Shown: positions 30,384 through 39,585 of the stretch, piece after piece
Layout of the letters: each line of letters begins with the position of its first letter
How positions within the stretch are numbered: position 1 is the stretch's first letter
DNA from: Nostoc sp. KVJ20
Lineage (GTDB): Bacteria; Cyanobacteriota; Cyanobacteriia; Cyanobacteriales; Nostocaceae
Length of the DNA: 64,000 nt
Direction: 5' to 3'
Assembly (NCBI RefSeq): GCF_001712795.1
Contig: NZ_KV757658.1
Span: 62,001 to 126,000, forward strand
The notes under the pieces: generated by a model
The model's database searches: none
Told to the model about the DNA's origin: nothing
Seen by the model: the letters and a program-made list of their open reading frames with translations, nothing else
Position numbers and translations under genes: made by a program

Positions 30384-32645
30384 TTACAACTCAACTTCTC
30401 TCGACTTGGTTTTAGATGCAGCTGCAACAGTTTGCCGTTGAAGGGAGGGTATGTGTTCAGTTGGGGTATATTGCTGCCGAATTTCTTCCCCTCGCCATTG
30501 TTGTAAGTCGCTCATAATGTCTTTGAGGGGAACAAAATCGACGACTGTTTCTCCTTTCTTTTCAGCTTCATTTGTCTTATGGTTTAAAATCTTGAAGTAC
30601 ATCTCCCTCTGGTCGGCAATTGGTAACTTGCCGTCATTCTCATTTATCCGTTGAAGAATCTCTTCATTACCCTGGTTCATTGCCTTTCCCCAGTCAGGGC
30701 TACCATGCTTGACCATGTTCGCCCATTCCTCAGCGATATAGGGGTGAACTTTGACAGGCAGATCGCCAGCTGCTTGTATGACTCGTTCTTTGGGTGCGGC
30801 TGCGGTTGCGGGGGTAGATTGTTCGTTACCAAAGATTTGTTCCAAGTTGAGTTTGCTGGCGTTCTGGGCAATAAACTTGACTTGGTTGATGTCGTAGTCA
30901 GAGATATTCATCTTACTAACTTCTTTAGTAATCCCAGCTTCGGTTTTAGTTAGGTCAAACCGGACAAGTTCCTGAGTACCTTTCTCTTGAGTAGTTTTAA
31001 ATAATTGCAGGCTGGCTCGATTATTTTCGGGTTCACGAGTACGCTTGATGGTAAATTCACCTACTGTAAGTTCTTCCTTATCAGCCTGGATGAGGACATT
31101 ATTAAGGGTGTGCAATATCTCGTTTTGTTTAAATACTTCCAAAGTTTTAATCGTGCCAGCAGGTGCAAGACTTCCCAGGCTATTTGCTACATCACGGATA
31201 TCGGCATTGTTGAGGTCAGGGAGCTTGCCATTGTCGCCTAAGTACTCGGCCACAATGAGAAACTCCTGACGTTCAACAGGTAACATCTCTGTAGGTTTTT
31301 TCGTTATTTTGGGTTCCTCTTTTTTGTTGAATTTAAAATCCATCAAGGAGTTTTCCCACCCAAATAGTTCATCACTGCGACGGTGAATGCTAACAGTGTC
31401 TCCCTCTTGGCGAATCACAAATGTATCGCTACGGTAAATACGTGACCCATCTTGTTCAAGGATGCCGTATTTTTTCAACATTGCGATCGCGGTTTCAGCA
31501 ATGTCTTTATTTTCCCCGTTGTAGCGTTTCTCCCGCGCTTGTTTATTATTAATTTGATAGATAGGTACTTCAACCTGACGCGCCCACTGCTGCGCTGGTG
31601 ACTCTACACCTTGGGAGTTAGCTACTTCTTGATAGCTAAATTCAGGTGTATATTTGTTTCGATTATTAGTTTCTAGCTCCTCTGGCTCTTGTGCAAAAAA
31701 CTGATTGCGAGTTGCATTTTCGTTTACCTCTCCTTCAGTTTTATCTTGAGATTGGTAGTTACTAACAACTATCTCTCTGATTTGAAGAGTTTCTTTGGAC
31801 TGTGCTATTTCTTCTTGAAGATTATTGACTACATCATCTTCAAAACTCTCATCTGCTTCTATTTCAACAGATGAGTTTATTTCTTGAGTTATGGGCGAAC
31901 TGTTTTCGCTGTTTTCATCTTGTAGTAACTTATTTATAGTCAGCTGACTATCATCTAACAGTGGATTTACTTCTATAGCAGTGAAATTTTCATTATTAGA
32001 TAATAACTCTTTTGTATCTTCAGAATTTTCAATAATTTCAGCAGATGGAGGTAGTAGCTTAATCAATGGTTCACTTGCTACATCTATTATTTCATCTGGG
32101 GTAAGTATTTCAGTGACGAGATTAGTTGTACATTTACCTGCGCTATTTTGTTCGTAGATAACGATTTGTTTTTCTGAACCCTCTGACTCCAGATAAGCTG
32201 TAATTTTCAGAGCGATCTCACCTGTTTGCTGATAATCATTATTTAAATTGGGTATATCTTCTACTAATCTGGCAGCAATTCTTTGTGCTTGATAGTCTGT
32301 AAAAGGTTCAGTTTCTATTGTGTATTGACCTTCTATTAATAGATCGGGCATGAACACAATATTAGTTTCTTGATTGCTTTTTATACTTTGGCTGGTTAAA
32401 TCTACCTTTTCCCATTTATATGTACCAGGGGTAGATTCATCAGATACAAGATTGTAAATGTCTTTGCCAACTTCAACTGCAATTTTACTTGCTTCTTGAG
32501 CTTCTTTGAGTTTTTCGAGAATTACTTTAGTTATCTTAGTAAGTGCATTGATGAGGGTTTTACTTAATTCCCGACTTGTTTTAATTGCAGTATCAGCTGT
32601 ATTTAAATATGATTCATTAATTTGAGTTTGTCTAGGGTCAAACAT
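30384..32645 (-). CDS. Large plasmid mobilisation-region protein, 753 residues
   Basis: The acidic soluble protein has an N-terminal helical/coiled region (ALTKITKVILEKLKEAQEAS), an alpha/beta part (ALKITAYLESEGSEKQIVIY), a long disordered Glu/Asn/Ser region (about 200-360) and two ordered C-terminal regions (IAETAIAMLKKYGILEQDGS, RIYRSDTFVIRQEGDTVSIH; DLNNADIRDVANSLGSLAPA). It ends AAASKTKSREVEL. No named family is recognised. It is the last of three genes after the coupling protein, a position typical of relaxase or accessory mobilisation proteins. No relaxase Tyr/His motif is seen in it. Confidence 0.6.
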   Translation of the reverse strand: MFDPRQTQINESYLNTADTAIKTSRELSKTLINALTKITKVILEKLKEAQEASKIAVEVGKDIYNLVSDESTPGTYKWEKVDLTSQSIKSNQETNIVFMPDLLIEGQYTIETEPFTDYQAQRIAARLVEDIPNLNNDYQQTGEIALKITAYLESEGSEKQIVIYEQNSAGKCTTNLVTEILTPDEIIDVASEPLIKLLPPSAEIIENSEDTKELLSNNENFTAIEVNPLLDDSQLTINKLLQDENSENSSPITQEINSSVEIEADESFEDDVVNNLQEEIAQSKETLQIREIVVSNYQSQDKTEGEVNENATRNQFFAQEPEELETNNRNKYTPEFSYQEVANSQGVESPAQQWARQVEVPIYQINNKQAREKRYNGENKDIAETAIAMLKKYGILEQDGSRIYRSDTFVIRQEGDTVSIHRRSDELFGWENSLMDFKFNKKEEPKITKKPTEMLPVERQEFLIVAEYLGDNGKLPDLNNADIRDVANSLGSLAPAGTIKTLEVFKQNEILHTLNNVLIQADKEELTVGEFTIKRTREPENNRASLQLFKTTQEKGTQELVRFDLTKTEAGITKEVSKMNISDYDINQVKFIAQNASKLNLEQIFGNEQSTPATAAAPKERVIQAAGDLPVKVHPYIAEEWANMVKHGSPDWGKAMNQGNEEILQRINENDGKLPIADQREMYFKILNHKTNEAEKKGETVVDFVPLKDIMSDLQQWRGEEIRQQYTPTEHIPSLQRQTVAAASKTKSREVEL

Positions 32646-32703
32646 ATCTTACTTTGAAATGGGTAATTTTTTATGGAATCGGACTGAAGGTGAGGTAGTT
32701 TTA

Positions 32704-33129
32704 TTAAATAAAATTTTTGAACTCTTCAAGTGATAGAGATGTTGAATTTCCATTTTGATGTTTGTTTTGACTTAGTTCTATTTGGCTATTTTTGAAATTT
32801 TGATTTATTTCGCTTAGTTGTTCGCTTTGGTTAGCAATAATTTTCAACATTGCTTCTAGCTTGTCATCTAGTCTGGATATTTTAACTTCCATTGATGTTA
32901 TTTTTTCTTTTGCTATAAATATTTCTTGATTTATTTGTTGGTGCTGTACATTAATATCCTCACAAGTTTTATGCCATTTTTCTAAGAATTTGGTTAATTC
33001 TATTAATAGCGTTGTCGAGTTGTAGGTCGTAGTTTGTGACTTTTTCAGAATATTCAATAAGTCGTCTAATTTTCCGTTCAATATCTCTTCTATACTCAAG
33101 TTGTTGTTTTTCTGCTCTGTAATATTCAT
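32704..33129 (-). CDS. Coiled-coil protein of the mobilisation operon, 141 residues
   Basis: The start at 33129 (MNITEQKNNNLSIEEILNGK) is preferred because GAGG lies ten bases upstream; the frame extends further to 33204 without support. The protein is almost wholly helical coiled coil (WHKTCEDINVQHQQINQEIF, KISRLDDKLEAMLKII). It overlaps the end of the upstream gene by 161 bp in another frame, which is unusually long. It may be a dimeric partner of the 753-residue protein. Confidence 0.6.
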   Translation of the reverse strand: MNITEQKNNNLSIEEILNGKLDDLLNILKKSQTTTYNSTTLLIELTKFLEKWHKTCEDINVQHQQINQEIFIAKEKITSMEVKISRLDDKLEAMLKIIANQSEQLSEINQNFKNSQIELSQNKHQNGNSTSLSLEEFKNFI

Positions 33130-33577
33130 TGATAATTGCCTCGTAAGAGAGTTTAACTTTATATTCTGAATTCCACATACTATATTGAGGGAAACTAATG
33201 TCAATTAAGTTTCCTTGGCTTCCTGTGGCACGGTTGAAAATAATATGTATGTTTACTCTTTGAGAAGGAAGTAGATATGCAACATATTGTTGTTGTTCAA
33301 AACCAATTAAATTTACATGATGTTTGATTAATTCACCATAGTTTTTAGCATTTATTTCAATTTCAATTTTATCGATTACAATCTGTCTATGTAGCCCATG
33401 AACTTTCACTCTTGGTCGGAGGATAAACTGTTCCTCAAAAGAGCTAATAATTGAATGTGCATTCTTGCTATTTACTTGATGTGAACTAATTAATTGACCT
33501 TTTTGGTGATAATTATTTATTAGCTTAATTATTTTTGTCTGAGTGATATTTTCGTCTTTGACGCTACATTGTATCAT
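32969..33577 (-). CDS. Possible relaxase-related protein, 202 residues
   Basis: The beta-rich core (ILRPRVKVHGLHRQIVIDKI, EIEINAKNYGELIKHHVNLI) is followed by RVNIHIIFNRATGSQGNLID. The last segment resembles the HxHxxxN strand (HUH motif III) of MobP/MobV relaxases, with the first His replaced by Asn. A basic helix follows (YYRAEKQQLEYRRDIERKIR). No catalytic Tyr motif is evident near the N-terminus. It lies two bases after the coupling-protein gene, as relaxases often do. This is a tentative call; a degenerate or divergent relaxase is one reading, a DNA-binding accessory protein another. Confidence 0.4.
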   Translation of the reverse strand: MIQCSVKDENITQTKIIKLINNYHQKGQLISSHQVNSKNAHSIISSFEEQFILRPRVKVHGLHRQIVIDKIEIEINAKNYGELIKHHVNLIGFEQQQYVAYLLPSQRVNIHIIFNRATGSQGNLIDISFPQYSMWNSEYKVKLSYEAIINEYYRAEKQQLEYRRDIERKIRRLIEYSEKVTNYDLQLDNAINRINQILRKMA

Positions 33578-33579
33578 TT

Positions 33580-35418
33580 TTAGAAAAAGCTCTTATATGC
33601 ATCAACAGGTAATGGTGCATTGCCTGCTTGTACGGGTGCTTGTGGGATAGGAAACTTCCGATCTACTTCCTTGACTCGCAAATCTAAATCTTCTTGCGTG
33701 GGTTTTTTCTGGGTACTTTTCCTAGCAAGCTCTTTGATGACTTTATCCCACTTAGTATCGTTTTCTTGTTCGAGTCCGATAATATATTTCGGGATTTTGA
33801 TATTTTTTAATAATGGTACTGAACCCTCATTTTTATTACTATAAGCAGGGTTAATAAATAGACATTTACCAGGTGGTAATTTGAGGAATTGGGCAGGCTC
33901 GAACAGCTTCCGAGTCCGTTCTTGTTCGCTGATAGATGTGCTAGCCCTACCCCCTCCAGTTGAGCGAGATTTTTGTTTATATTTAATTTCCTCTTCACCT
34001 AAATATGCAGAAAATAGTCGTGCTGATTCTTCTTCACCAGGATTAAAAACAAATTTTGTGCCGCACGCACCGAGGATGGCTTTAGAGATTTCCCTACCAT
34101 AAATCTTTTCAAGCTGACCCATGTTTTGCCAACCCAGGATACCGCAGAATCCTTCGGAACGAGATTCGTTAAGCCATTTAAATAAATCTGGAAGGAAGAT
34201 ACTTGGCAACTCGTCAAGACATACTACTAATGGGCCATCTTCCTTGCGTTTTTTGGCGATACTGCGGGAAACTACCATGTGGAGAATGCTGGTCATCAGG
34301 GGGCTGACAGCATCGCGGCGTTCGCGGTCTAACCCGAAGATAATCATCTGTTTGCGTTTTACCTCCAGGGGGAGGGTTGTTTTACCGACAAAGCATCCCA
34401 ATGTACCCCTTGCCATGAACCGGGTGAACATCAAAGAAGCGCTACCAGCGATACCCGCCACGGTTTTTTCCGAGCCAGCCGAACTAAATAATTGACCAAA
34501 AGCTATCTTAATCCAGGGGTTTAGTGCTGCTGCCATCAAGCGTTCGACCATCTTCTCGCTGGAAAGTATTGCCGCAGCCGTCATAATATCAGCGCGTTCG
34601 CCAAACTCTTTAGTTAGCATTAAGATAGCCTGCGTCAACTGATCGCCCGCAGGGCCAAAGAATGCATCCTCAGACGCATTACCCAACAGGCGGAAGTTCT
34701 TGTTAATTACTGTAGCTAACTGCCGTGCGGTTTCAGCATCGGAGGAATCGCGTAAAAAATCGATGGGGTTACATACCTCCGATTCGGGGAATCCTGGTGC
34801 AAATATGTGTACGTCATACCCCTTTGATTTGGCATAACTGGCGATTTTGGCAAGACTTGCATACTTAAAGTCGTATAGTACGATACCAAAACCTTGGTCA
34901 ATTGCTGAGTAAATCATCGGGTTGATAGCCGAGAATGATTTACCGCTACCAGGTGCGCCAATTACAGCAGTTCCGCGTTGGACATCGGGTACATAAACTG
35001 GTACTCCCCCACTTCCCTTGGGTGATTTTTGACCCTTGTATTTATGTACTCCGATATACAGACTAGTACTATCACACTTAGGAGCTAAGATTTGCTTCAA
35101 GGCTTTTTTCTTAGCTTGGGCAGTTTCCTTTGCTCCACCCCAATAGCTAGTAGCAAGCTTGCCTTTTTTACCATTACTAAAAAGCTGGAAAAGCAACAAT
35201 AAGCCAATTCCCCCTGCAAGTAGTAAACCTTGAGGTGACATGAGCTTATCTGTATATTTACTAAAGTCAGTATTGCTATTTTTATGAGCAGCTTTTACTT
35301 CTCTAACAGTTTTAGTTTTAGCAGTTGCAAACAGATAATTATTCATATTAATCTGTGTTAATTTGGCATGAGGAAATCGAAGAAATATGCGATGAAGTGA
35401 AGTTGCATATTTCTCCAT
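33580..35418 (-). CDS. virD4: VirD4/TraG-type coupling ATPase (T4CP)
   Basis: The coupling protein links the DNA relaxosome to the secretion channel at the inner membrane. The 612-residue protein has a hydrophobic segment (LLLAGGIGLLLLFQLF, about 86-101), Walker A GAPGSGKS (about 153-160), and Walker B LVVCLDELPSIF (about 395-406), followed by SRSEGFCGILGWQNMGQLEK, the Q-rich motif typical of TraD/VirD4. The ATG at 35418 is used; an ATG at 35346 is an alternative. It is the last structural gene of the transfer operon and is followed by mobilisation genes. Confidence 0.9.
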   Translation of the reverse strand: MEKYATSLHRIFLRFPHAKLTQINMNNYLFATAKTKTVREVKAAHKNSNTDFSKYTDKLMSPQGLLLAGGIGLLLLFQLFSNGKKGKLATSYWGGAKETAQAKKKALKQILAPKCDSTSLYIGVHKYKGQKSPKGSGGVPVYVPDVQRGTAVIGAPGSGKSFSAINPMIYSAIDQGFGIVLYDFKYASLAKIASYAKSKGYDVHIFAPGFPESEVCNPIDFLRDSSDAETARQLATVINKNFRLLGNASEDAFFGPAGDQLTQAILMLTKEFGERADIMTAAAILSSEKMVERLMAAALNPWIKIAFGQLFSSAGSEKTVAGIAGSASLMFTRFMARGTLGCFVGKTTLPLEVKRKQMIIFGLDRERRDAVSPLMTSILHMVVSRSIAKKRKEDGPLVVCLDELPSIFLPDLFKWLNESRSEGFCGILGWQNMGQLEKIYGREISKAILGACGTKFVFNPGEEESARLFSAYLGEEEIKYKQKSRSTGGGRASTSISEQERTRKLFEPAQFLKLPPGKCLFINPAYSNKNEGSVPLLKNIKIPKYIIGLEQENDTKWDKVIKELARKSTQKKPTQEDLDLRVKEVDRKFPIPQAPVQAGNAPLPVDAYKSFF

Positions 35419-35484
35419 TAGTTGTGTGGAATGTCTTCTCTAAGTCAAAAGTTAAAGAGGATAAATTATTCTCTGATTACCTTT

Positions 35485-36897
35485 TTACTTCTTTGGTATG
35501 GTGAGGGGTGTACCAAGGATAATTGGGTCTATCTCGCGGTAGGTGAAGAAGGGAACTGGGCCAATGAAGTAGGGCGAGCAGCCCAAGTCAACCCATCCCC
35601 GCTTGCAGATACGGAAGAACATCGCGGTGGTGATACTGCCGTCCGCTTCGTTAATGTCCCAGATGACTTGTTTAAATGATTTCCCAAAGGGATGACGACC
35701 TGTGGGTTCTTTTCCACCGTTGAGGCTGCCCAAGATGCCGAATCCGCCTTTAACGTTTTGGTCTTTACCAGACATCCATTGTGCGCCAACGATAGTCTCA
35801 CTGCCCGAAACTTCGATATGACCACACTTTTTCTCGCACGGGACATTAAACCCAGCTTGATAGCTACCGCTTATTGACTTCCAGCGTCCGCTTTCAAGCG
35901 AACCGAGGGGTAAGTCTACTTTGCCGATAAAGCTAACATCGGGGATAGGAACACTGGGGAACTGATCAAACGGTACATCAGCCAATCCTGGAACCTTACT
36001 AATTGTTGTGTTTTGCCAGTTAGTAAAGTCCTTTAGCTGTGCATCCTGAATACCGGGGATGCTGGTTAGTTTATACTTATCGAGTTTGACATACTTACCA
36101 AGTTCCACTTCTCCCAGTTCGGGATAATTGTCTAGCACTTCACCAACAGTTTGGTAGCTTGCGGTGCTGCCTGTAACTTTGGTCACTAGTTCTTGAATTG
36201 GTGGGATGGCTCCGACTTCTGAATCTTCAAGCTTGGGAATTGCTTCGGCGAGGTCTTCAAGTGTTTGCCAATTGAGTGTCTCAAAATCTGACAGTTTGAG
36301 ATTTTTGAGGTTAATTCCCGTGATGTTGGCGATATCTTCAAGCGTAAAATCTTCAATATTGAACTCAGTTGCTTCAAAATCGCCCAGTTCCATGACTTCG
36401 GCAAGGCTTTGTCCGGTACTCCAGGTGCGTGTCTCCTTCATACCAGGGTTTTTGATATTAGGGAATTCGACGCTGCCAGCACCGCCAAATTTCATATTTT
36501 TGAACGTGATACTACTCCAGTCAGGAGTAGGTGCGCCGTTGACGTATTTAGTTGCGACGGGCTGTGGCTGTTTGGCTTGTTTTGTTTTATCTATCGAAGT
36601 GTTCAAATTTGAATACTTCGATGGAACTGTTTGAGCTACTGCTTTCTCACCGAATAGGAGACTGCCGATATTGTAGCTACCTCCAAACCGGATTAACCCG
36701 TGTAGGGCAAGTCCTGCAATAAGTCCTGCTACCATCAGGTAGCGTAAGTTATTAAATTTTTCCATCCGATACTCAAGCGCTCGGTTGGTTTTTTTGTGAG
36801 TGGTTTCCTGACTTGCAGCTCTCACTGGTACAATCGCAGTTACCTCGGTTGTGATATCTAAAATTTGGTTGTTGGAGGTCAAATTTTCGTTATACAT
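35485..36897 (-). CDS. Membrane-anchored protein of the transfer operon, unknown family
   Basis: The 470-residue protein starts MYNENLTSNNQ (ATG at 36897; a GTG precedes it). It has one membrane segment near residue 53 (YLMVAGLIAGLALHGLIRFG), a linker, then a run of acidic short repeats with alternating L/F positions (FEATEFNIEDFTLEDIANIT, LKLSDFETLNWQTLEDLAEA). A Cys-containing, beta-rich extracytoplasmic end follows (FNVPCEKKCGHIEVSGSETI, RICKRGWVDLGCSPYFIGP). Such a layout fits a periplasmic transfer component. It lies between the VirB9-like protein and VirD4. No family is recognised. It may be a cyanobacterium-specific channel or pilus part. Confidence 0.65.
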   Translation of the reverse strand: MYNENLTSNNQILDITTEVTAIVPVRAASQETTHKKTNRALEYRMEKFNNLRYLMVAGLIAGLALHGLIRFGGSYNIGSLLFGEKAVAQTVPSKYSNLNTSIDKTKQAKQPQPVATKYVNGAPTPDWSSITFKNMKFGGAGSVEFPNIKNPGMKETRTWSTGQSLAEVMELGDFEATEFNIEDFTLEDIANITGINLKNLKLSDFETLNWQTLEDLAEAIPKLEDSEVGAIPPIQELVTKVTGSTASYQTVGEVLDNYPELGEVELGKYVKLDKYKLTSIPGIQDAQLKDFTNWQNTTISKVPGLADVPFDQFPSVPIPDVSFIGKVDLPLGSLESGRWKSISGSYQAGFNVPCEKKCGHIEVSGSETIVGAQWMSGKDQNVKGGFGILGSLNGGKEPTGRHPFGKSFKQVIWDINEADGSITTAMFFRICKRGWVDLGCSPYFIGPVPFFTYREIDPIILGTPLTIPKK

Positions 36898-36902
36898 CAC
36901 TG

Positions 36903-37727
36903 TTATTTAAAAATTGATTTACCTAGATTTGTTGTTGTGAGAGGGTTATTGCGCTGTGGTGGTATTTCTAACAAGCGTTTTCCACCCAGCACCATGAGTT
37001 TTTCAACCAACTGCATTGATACTCCGGTGGTGCTGGCGGCGACGACAAGTTCCTCTCCTTGCGATCGCAACTCCACAAGTTGGTTCAGACGCTTCCAAAG
37101 CTTGCTATCTGTAGTAACCCACTGGTTTTTTAAGGCAACTTGCATTCCTTTAGCGATATGTCTGCTATCAGATAATGCGGTGTAACTGACCTTTGGTTTT
37201 ACTTCTTCAGGTTTGCTGGGAGTATCGCCAATAATTTCAATTTGGCTGTACTCTGGTGTGCCACTGCCCGCTACAATCCGAAAATGATAGCTTTTCCTTG
37301 TTGACCCAGATTCGGTAATCACCGTCATGTGCGCCCCGTAAGAAGCTTGTGGTAAACCGGGGATTTTTACTGTCTCGATGCGGCGAATGTGAATTAGTCC
37401 TGCGCCCGTACTGTTTCCAGAACACTTACCCAAGCCTTCAAGACATCCGTCTACATCAAAAACAAACCTAGATGGGTCATCCAGCCAGATTTTCTTGATG
37501 ATTTCTCTGGTGTTGTAGAACGATATTGATACCCCATGTCCGGGCCAGGCCTTAACTGTCTGTAATTGGGCATTTTCCCCTGACACCTGGGACGCTGCAA
37601 CTTGACGGATAGTATTTGCTAGTACAAGTTGGTTTGGTGCAAACACGGTGGCGATGGTGAAGCATCCGCCAAAGGCGATCGCGCAAGGGATAATTAAACT
37701 AAAGTCGGCTATATATCTGAATTTCAC
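36903..37727 (-). CDS. Exported VirB9/TraK-like candidate
   Basis: The 274-residue protein begins with GTG overlapping the stop of the VirB10-like gene (GTGA). It has an N-terminal hydrophobic segment (FSLIIPCAIAFGGCFTIATV) consistent with export, then a beta-sandwich-like part (VKAWPGHGVSISFYNTREII, WLDDPSRFVFDVDGCLEG, AHMTVITESGSTRKSYHFRI). A C-terminal helical domain follows (LKNQWVTTDSKLWKRLNQLV). Order and fold type suggest the outer-complex VirB9/TraK role next to VirB10, but no signature proves it. Confidence 0.5.
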   Translation of the reverse strand: MKFRYIADFSLIIPCAIAFGGCFTIATVFAPNQLVLANTIRQVAASQVSGENAQLQTVKAWPGHGVSISFYNTREIIKKIWLDDPSRFVFDVDGCLEGLGKCSGNSTGAGLIHIRRIETVKIPGLPQASYGAHMTVITESGSTRKSYHFRIVAGSGTPEYSQIEIIGDTPSKPEEVKPKVSYTALSDSRHIAKGMQVALKNQWVTTDSKLWKRLNQLVELRSQGEELVVAASTTGVSMQLVEKLMVLGGKRLLEIPPQRNNPLTTTNLGKSIFK

Positions 37728-39568
37728 AGCTTGATTGACCTATCGACTTTGATTGTGATTTTGGTGTCTTTAGGCACATACCAGACATTGGGACGGCGAT
37801 TGATTTCGTCAGTAGCACGTTCTGTCCGCTTGCTGACTGTTTCGCCAAGTTTGCCAAAGGCACCTTCAAGGAAGGCAGCTCCCAGGTTGCGGTTGTTATG
37901 GCGGCTGCGGGTTCTTGTCCCACCTAAAGGCAAATCTTCTGTGACTTCTTCATCTGGCTGGTTGATAATTTCCCCTACCTTGGCAATACCAGCTATTGTC
38001 CCCAATGTGGCATCATACTTGGCAATTTCAGATCCCTTGTTGTCGTAGGGTCTGGCGGCTAGGGGGGAACCTGCTTCTCCCAGGACTGATATCGTTCCGG
38101 GTGATAGGGGGTATTCGGTTCCGTCTTTGAGGATGGCCGTGACTTCGGCACGCACGCCTGATGTGCTATCAACCGAAATCATGACGATAGTTACCTGTGT
38201 TCCTGCTGGAATGGCTATTTCGCCAGTATTGCTGTAAAGCGGCTCGTTCAACTGGGCGACAAACCGTAACGTATTTGTCTGCTCCTGGGAACGACCGTTA
38301 TTGCTGATTTGGGGCATAACGAGCGGAGTTACGAGAGTTGCACTTGCAAACGAACCGACAACTAGATACTGTGGTTGTGTTTCTTGAAGTATCTGTGCTT
38401 CTTCTGGCAAGTAGTTATTTGCAAGTCGTTCGACTTGCTGAGTGGGGTTGTTTTCTTTATTACCAGCAAAACTGGATTCTAAGGTTTTTTCTTTGCCAAG
38501 TTCTGAGCTAGTTTGTGGTTCTTTTACCAAGAAGCTATAAATAACTGGTACGGCTTGATTGTCCTCTTTGTCACCAGTATTGCTATACTCTGGAGTACTG
38601 TCGTTTGTGGTCACAGGTTCCCAGCGCGGGCGCAGTTCTTCAATTTGGTTAGGAGTGTTGGTAACTGTTTCGGTATTCTCGCTGCGGCGGCTACGGCGAC
38701 GACGAGAGCGATTGGTATTTTGTTCTGCTGGGCGTAATGTTTCTTCAGTTTTAGCTGTAACTTCTTCTGCTGTTGTGCTTGTAGGTTCACTGACAGTGGT
38801 ACTGGCTAACATATAATCAACCCGACCAACCGAACCCAGGCTACGCAGGCGTTCGAGTTCGGCTATTGGGTCTTTGGCGACACTCTGGTTGCTGGCAACT
38901 ATTTGTTTGGCAAATTTTGGCAGAGGAGCGCTAGGACGCAGGGGTGGTATTGGCTGTGAGGCGACTTCTCTACGTCTTGGTCTAACAGTTTCGGGTGCTT
39001 TTTCCCGGTATACACGTCTTCTGGAAGTAGGGGGAGTTTCTTGAGCGACTACCCTTCGTTGTCGAGTAGAACGTGTTTTCTCTTTGTTTTTGGATTGTTC
39101 TTCTTCAGTAGCTTCCTTTTTCTCTTCTTTGTCTTCCGTCTTGCCTTTACCGTTTAGTGCATCAAGTTCTTCCTGTTGCTTGGCAAGGGCAAGCTTGGCA
39201 TAAACATCCCCATCTTTTTTCTCAGATGCCGCAACTGTGGGAGTGGGGGTAGGGGTTACTTCTGGTTTTTTTGCATTTTTACCACCCCCATTCATCATGC
39301 CGTTGAGGACAACAAATATAACTAGGAACCCAGCACCGAATGCACCACCAATAATTCCTAATCTTGACCAGGGGGATGTGACAAAATCGTGTTTAGTTTG
39401 TATTAATGCGGGGTCTTCTACTTCCAGTTCATCTTCTTCCGCTACCTCATATTGTGAAACTTCTAGTTCATTTTCTACAGGTTTTATATCTTTACTATCG
39501 ATTGGTAAAAGACTATCTACGGAAGATAATTCATGCTTATTTGAAGCCTCATCTTGTAGCTGTAACAT
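37724..39568 (-). CDS. virB10: VirB10/TrbI-type channel protein
   Basis: The 614-residue protein has a cytoplasmic acidic N-terminus, one membrane helix (IIGGAFGAGFLVIFVVLNGM, about 72-91), a long periplasmic Pro/Arg/Glu-rich linker (about 110-400), and the conserved VirB10/TraB C-terminal barrel (LNEPLYSNTGEIAIPAGTQV, TIVMISVDSTSGVRAEVTAI, YDATLGTIAGIAKVGEII, WYVPKDTKITIKVDRSI). VirB10 spans both membranes and senses ATP-driven opening of the channel. It is larger than typical VirB10 because of the linker. It is followed by the VirB9-like gene with a 4-bp overlap. Confidence 0.88.
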   Translation of the reverse strand: MLQLQDEASNKHELSSVDSLLPIDSKDIKPVENELEVSQYEVAEEDELEVEDPALIQTKHDFVTSPWSRLGIIGGAFGAGFLVIFVVLNGMMNGGGKNAKKPEVTPTPTPTVAASEKKDGDVYAKLALAKQQEELDALNGKGKTEDKEEKKEATEEEQSKNKEKTRSTRQRRVVAQETPPTSRRRVYREKAPETVRPRRREVASQPIPPLRPSAPLPKFAKQIVASNQSVAKDPIAELERLRSLGSVGRVDYMLASTTVSEPTSTTAEEVTAKTEETLRPAEQNTNRSRRRRSRRSENTETVTNTPNQIEELRPRWEPVTTNDSTPEYSNTGDKEDNQAVPVIYSFLVKEPQTSSELGKEKTLESSFAGNKENNPTQQVERLANNYLPEEAQILQETQPQYLVVGSFASATLVTPLVMPQISNNGRSQEQTNTLRFVAQLNEPLYSNTGEIAIPAGTQVTIVMISVDSTSGVRAEVTAILKDGTEYPLSPGTISVLGEAGSPLAARPYDNKGSEIAKYDATLGTIAGIAKVGEIINQPDEEVTEDLPLGGTRTRSRHNNRNLGAAFLEGAFGKLGETVSKRTERATDEINRRPNVWYVPKDTKITIKVDRSIKL

Positions 39569-39585
39569 ATTTCGGTATCTAATTA

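Noticed and set aside
34121..34495. Plus-strand frame of 124 residues opposite virD4
   Set aside because: It lies opposite the Walker B region of the coupling ATPase and has typical antisense composition.
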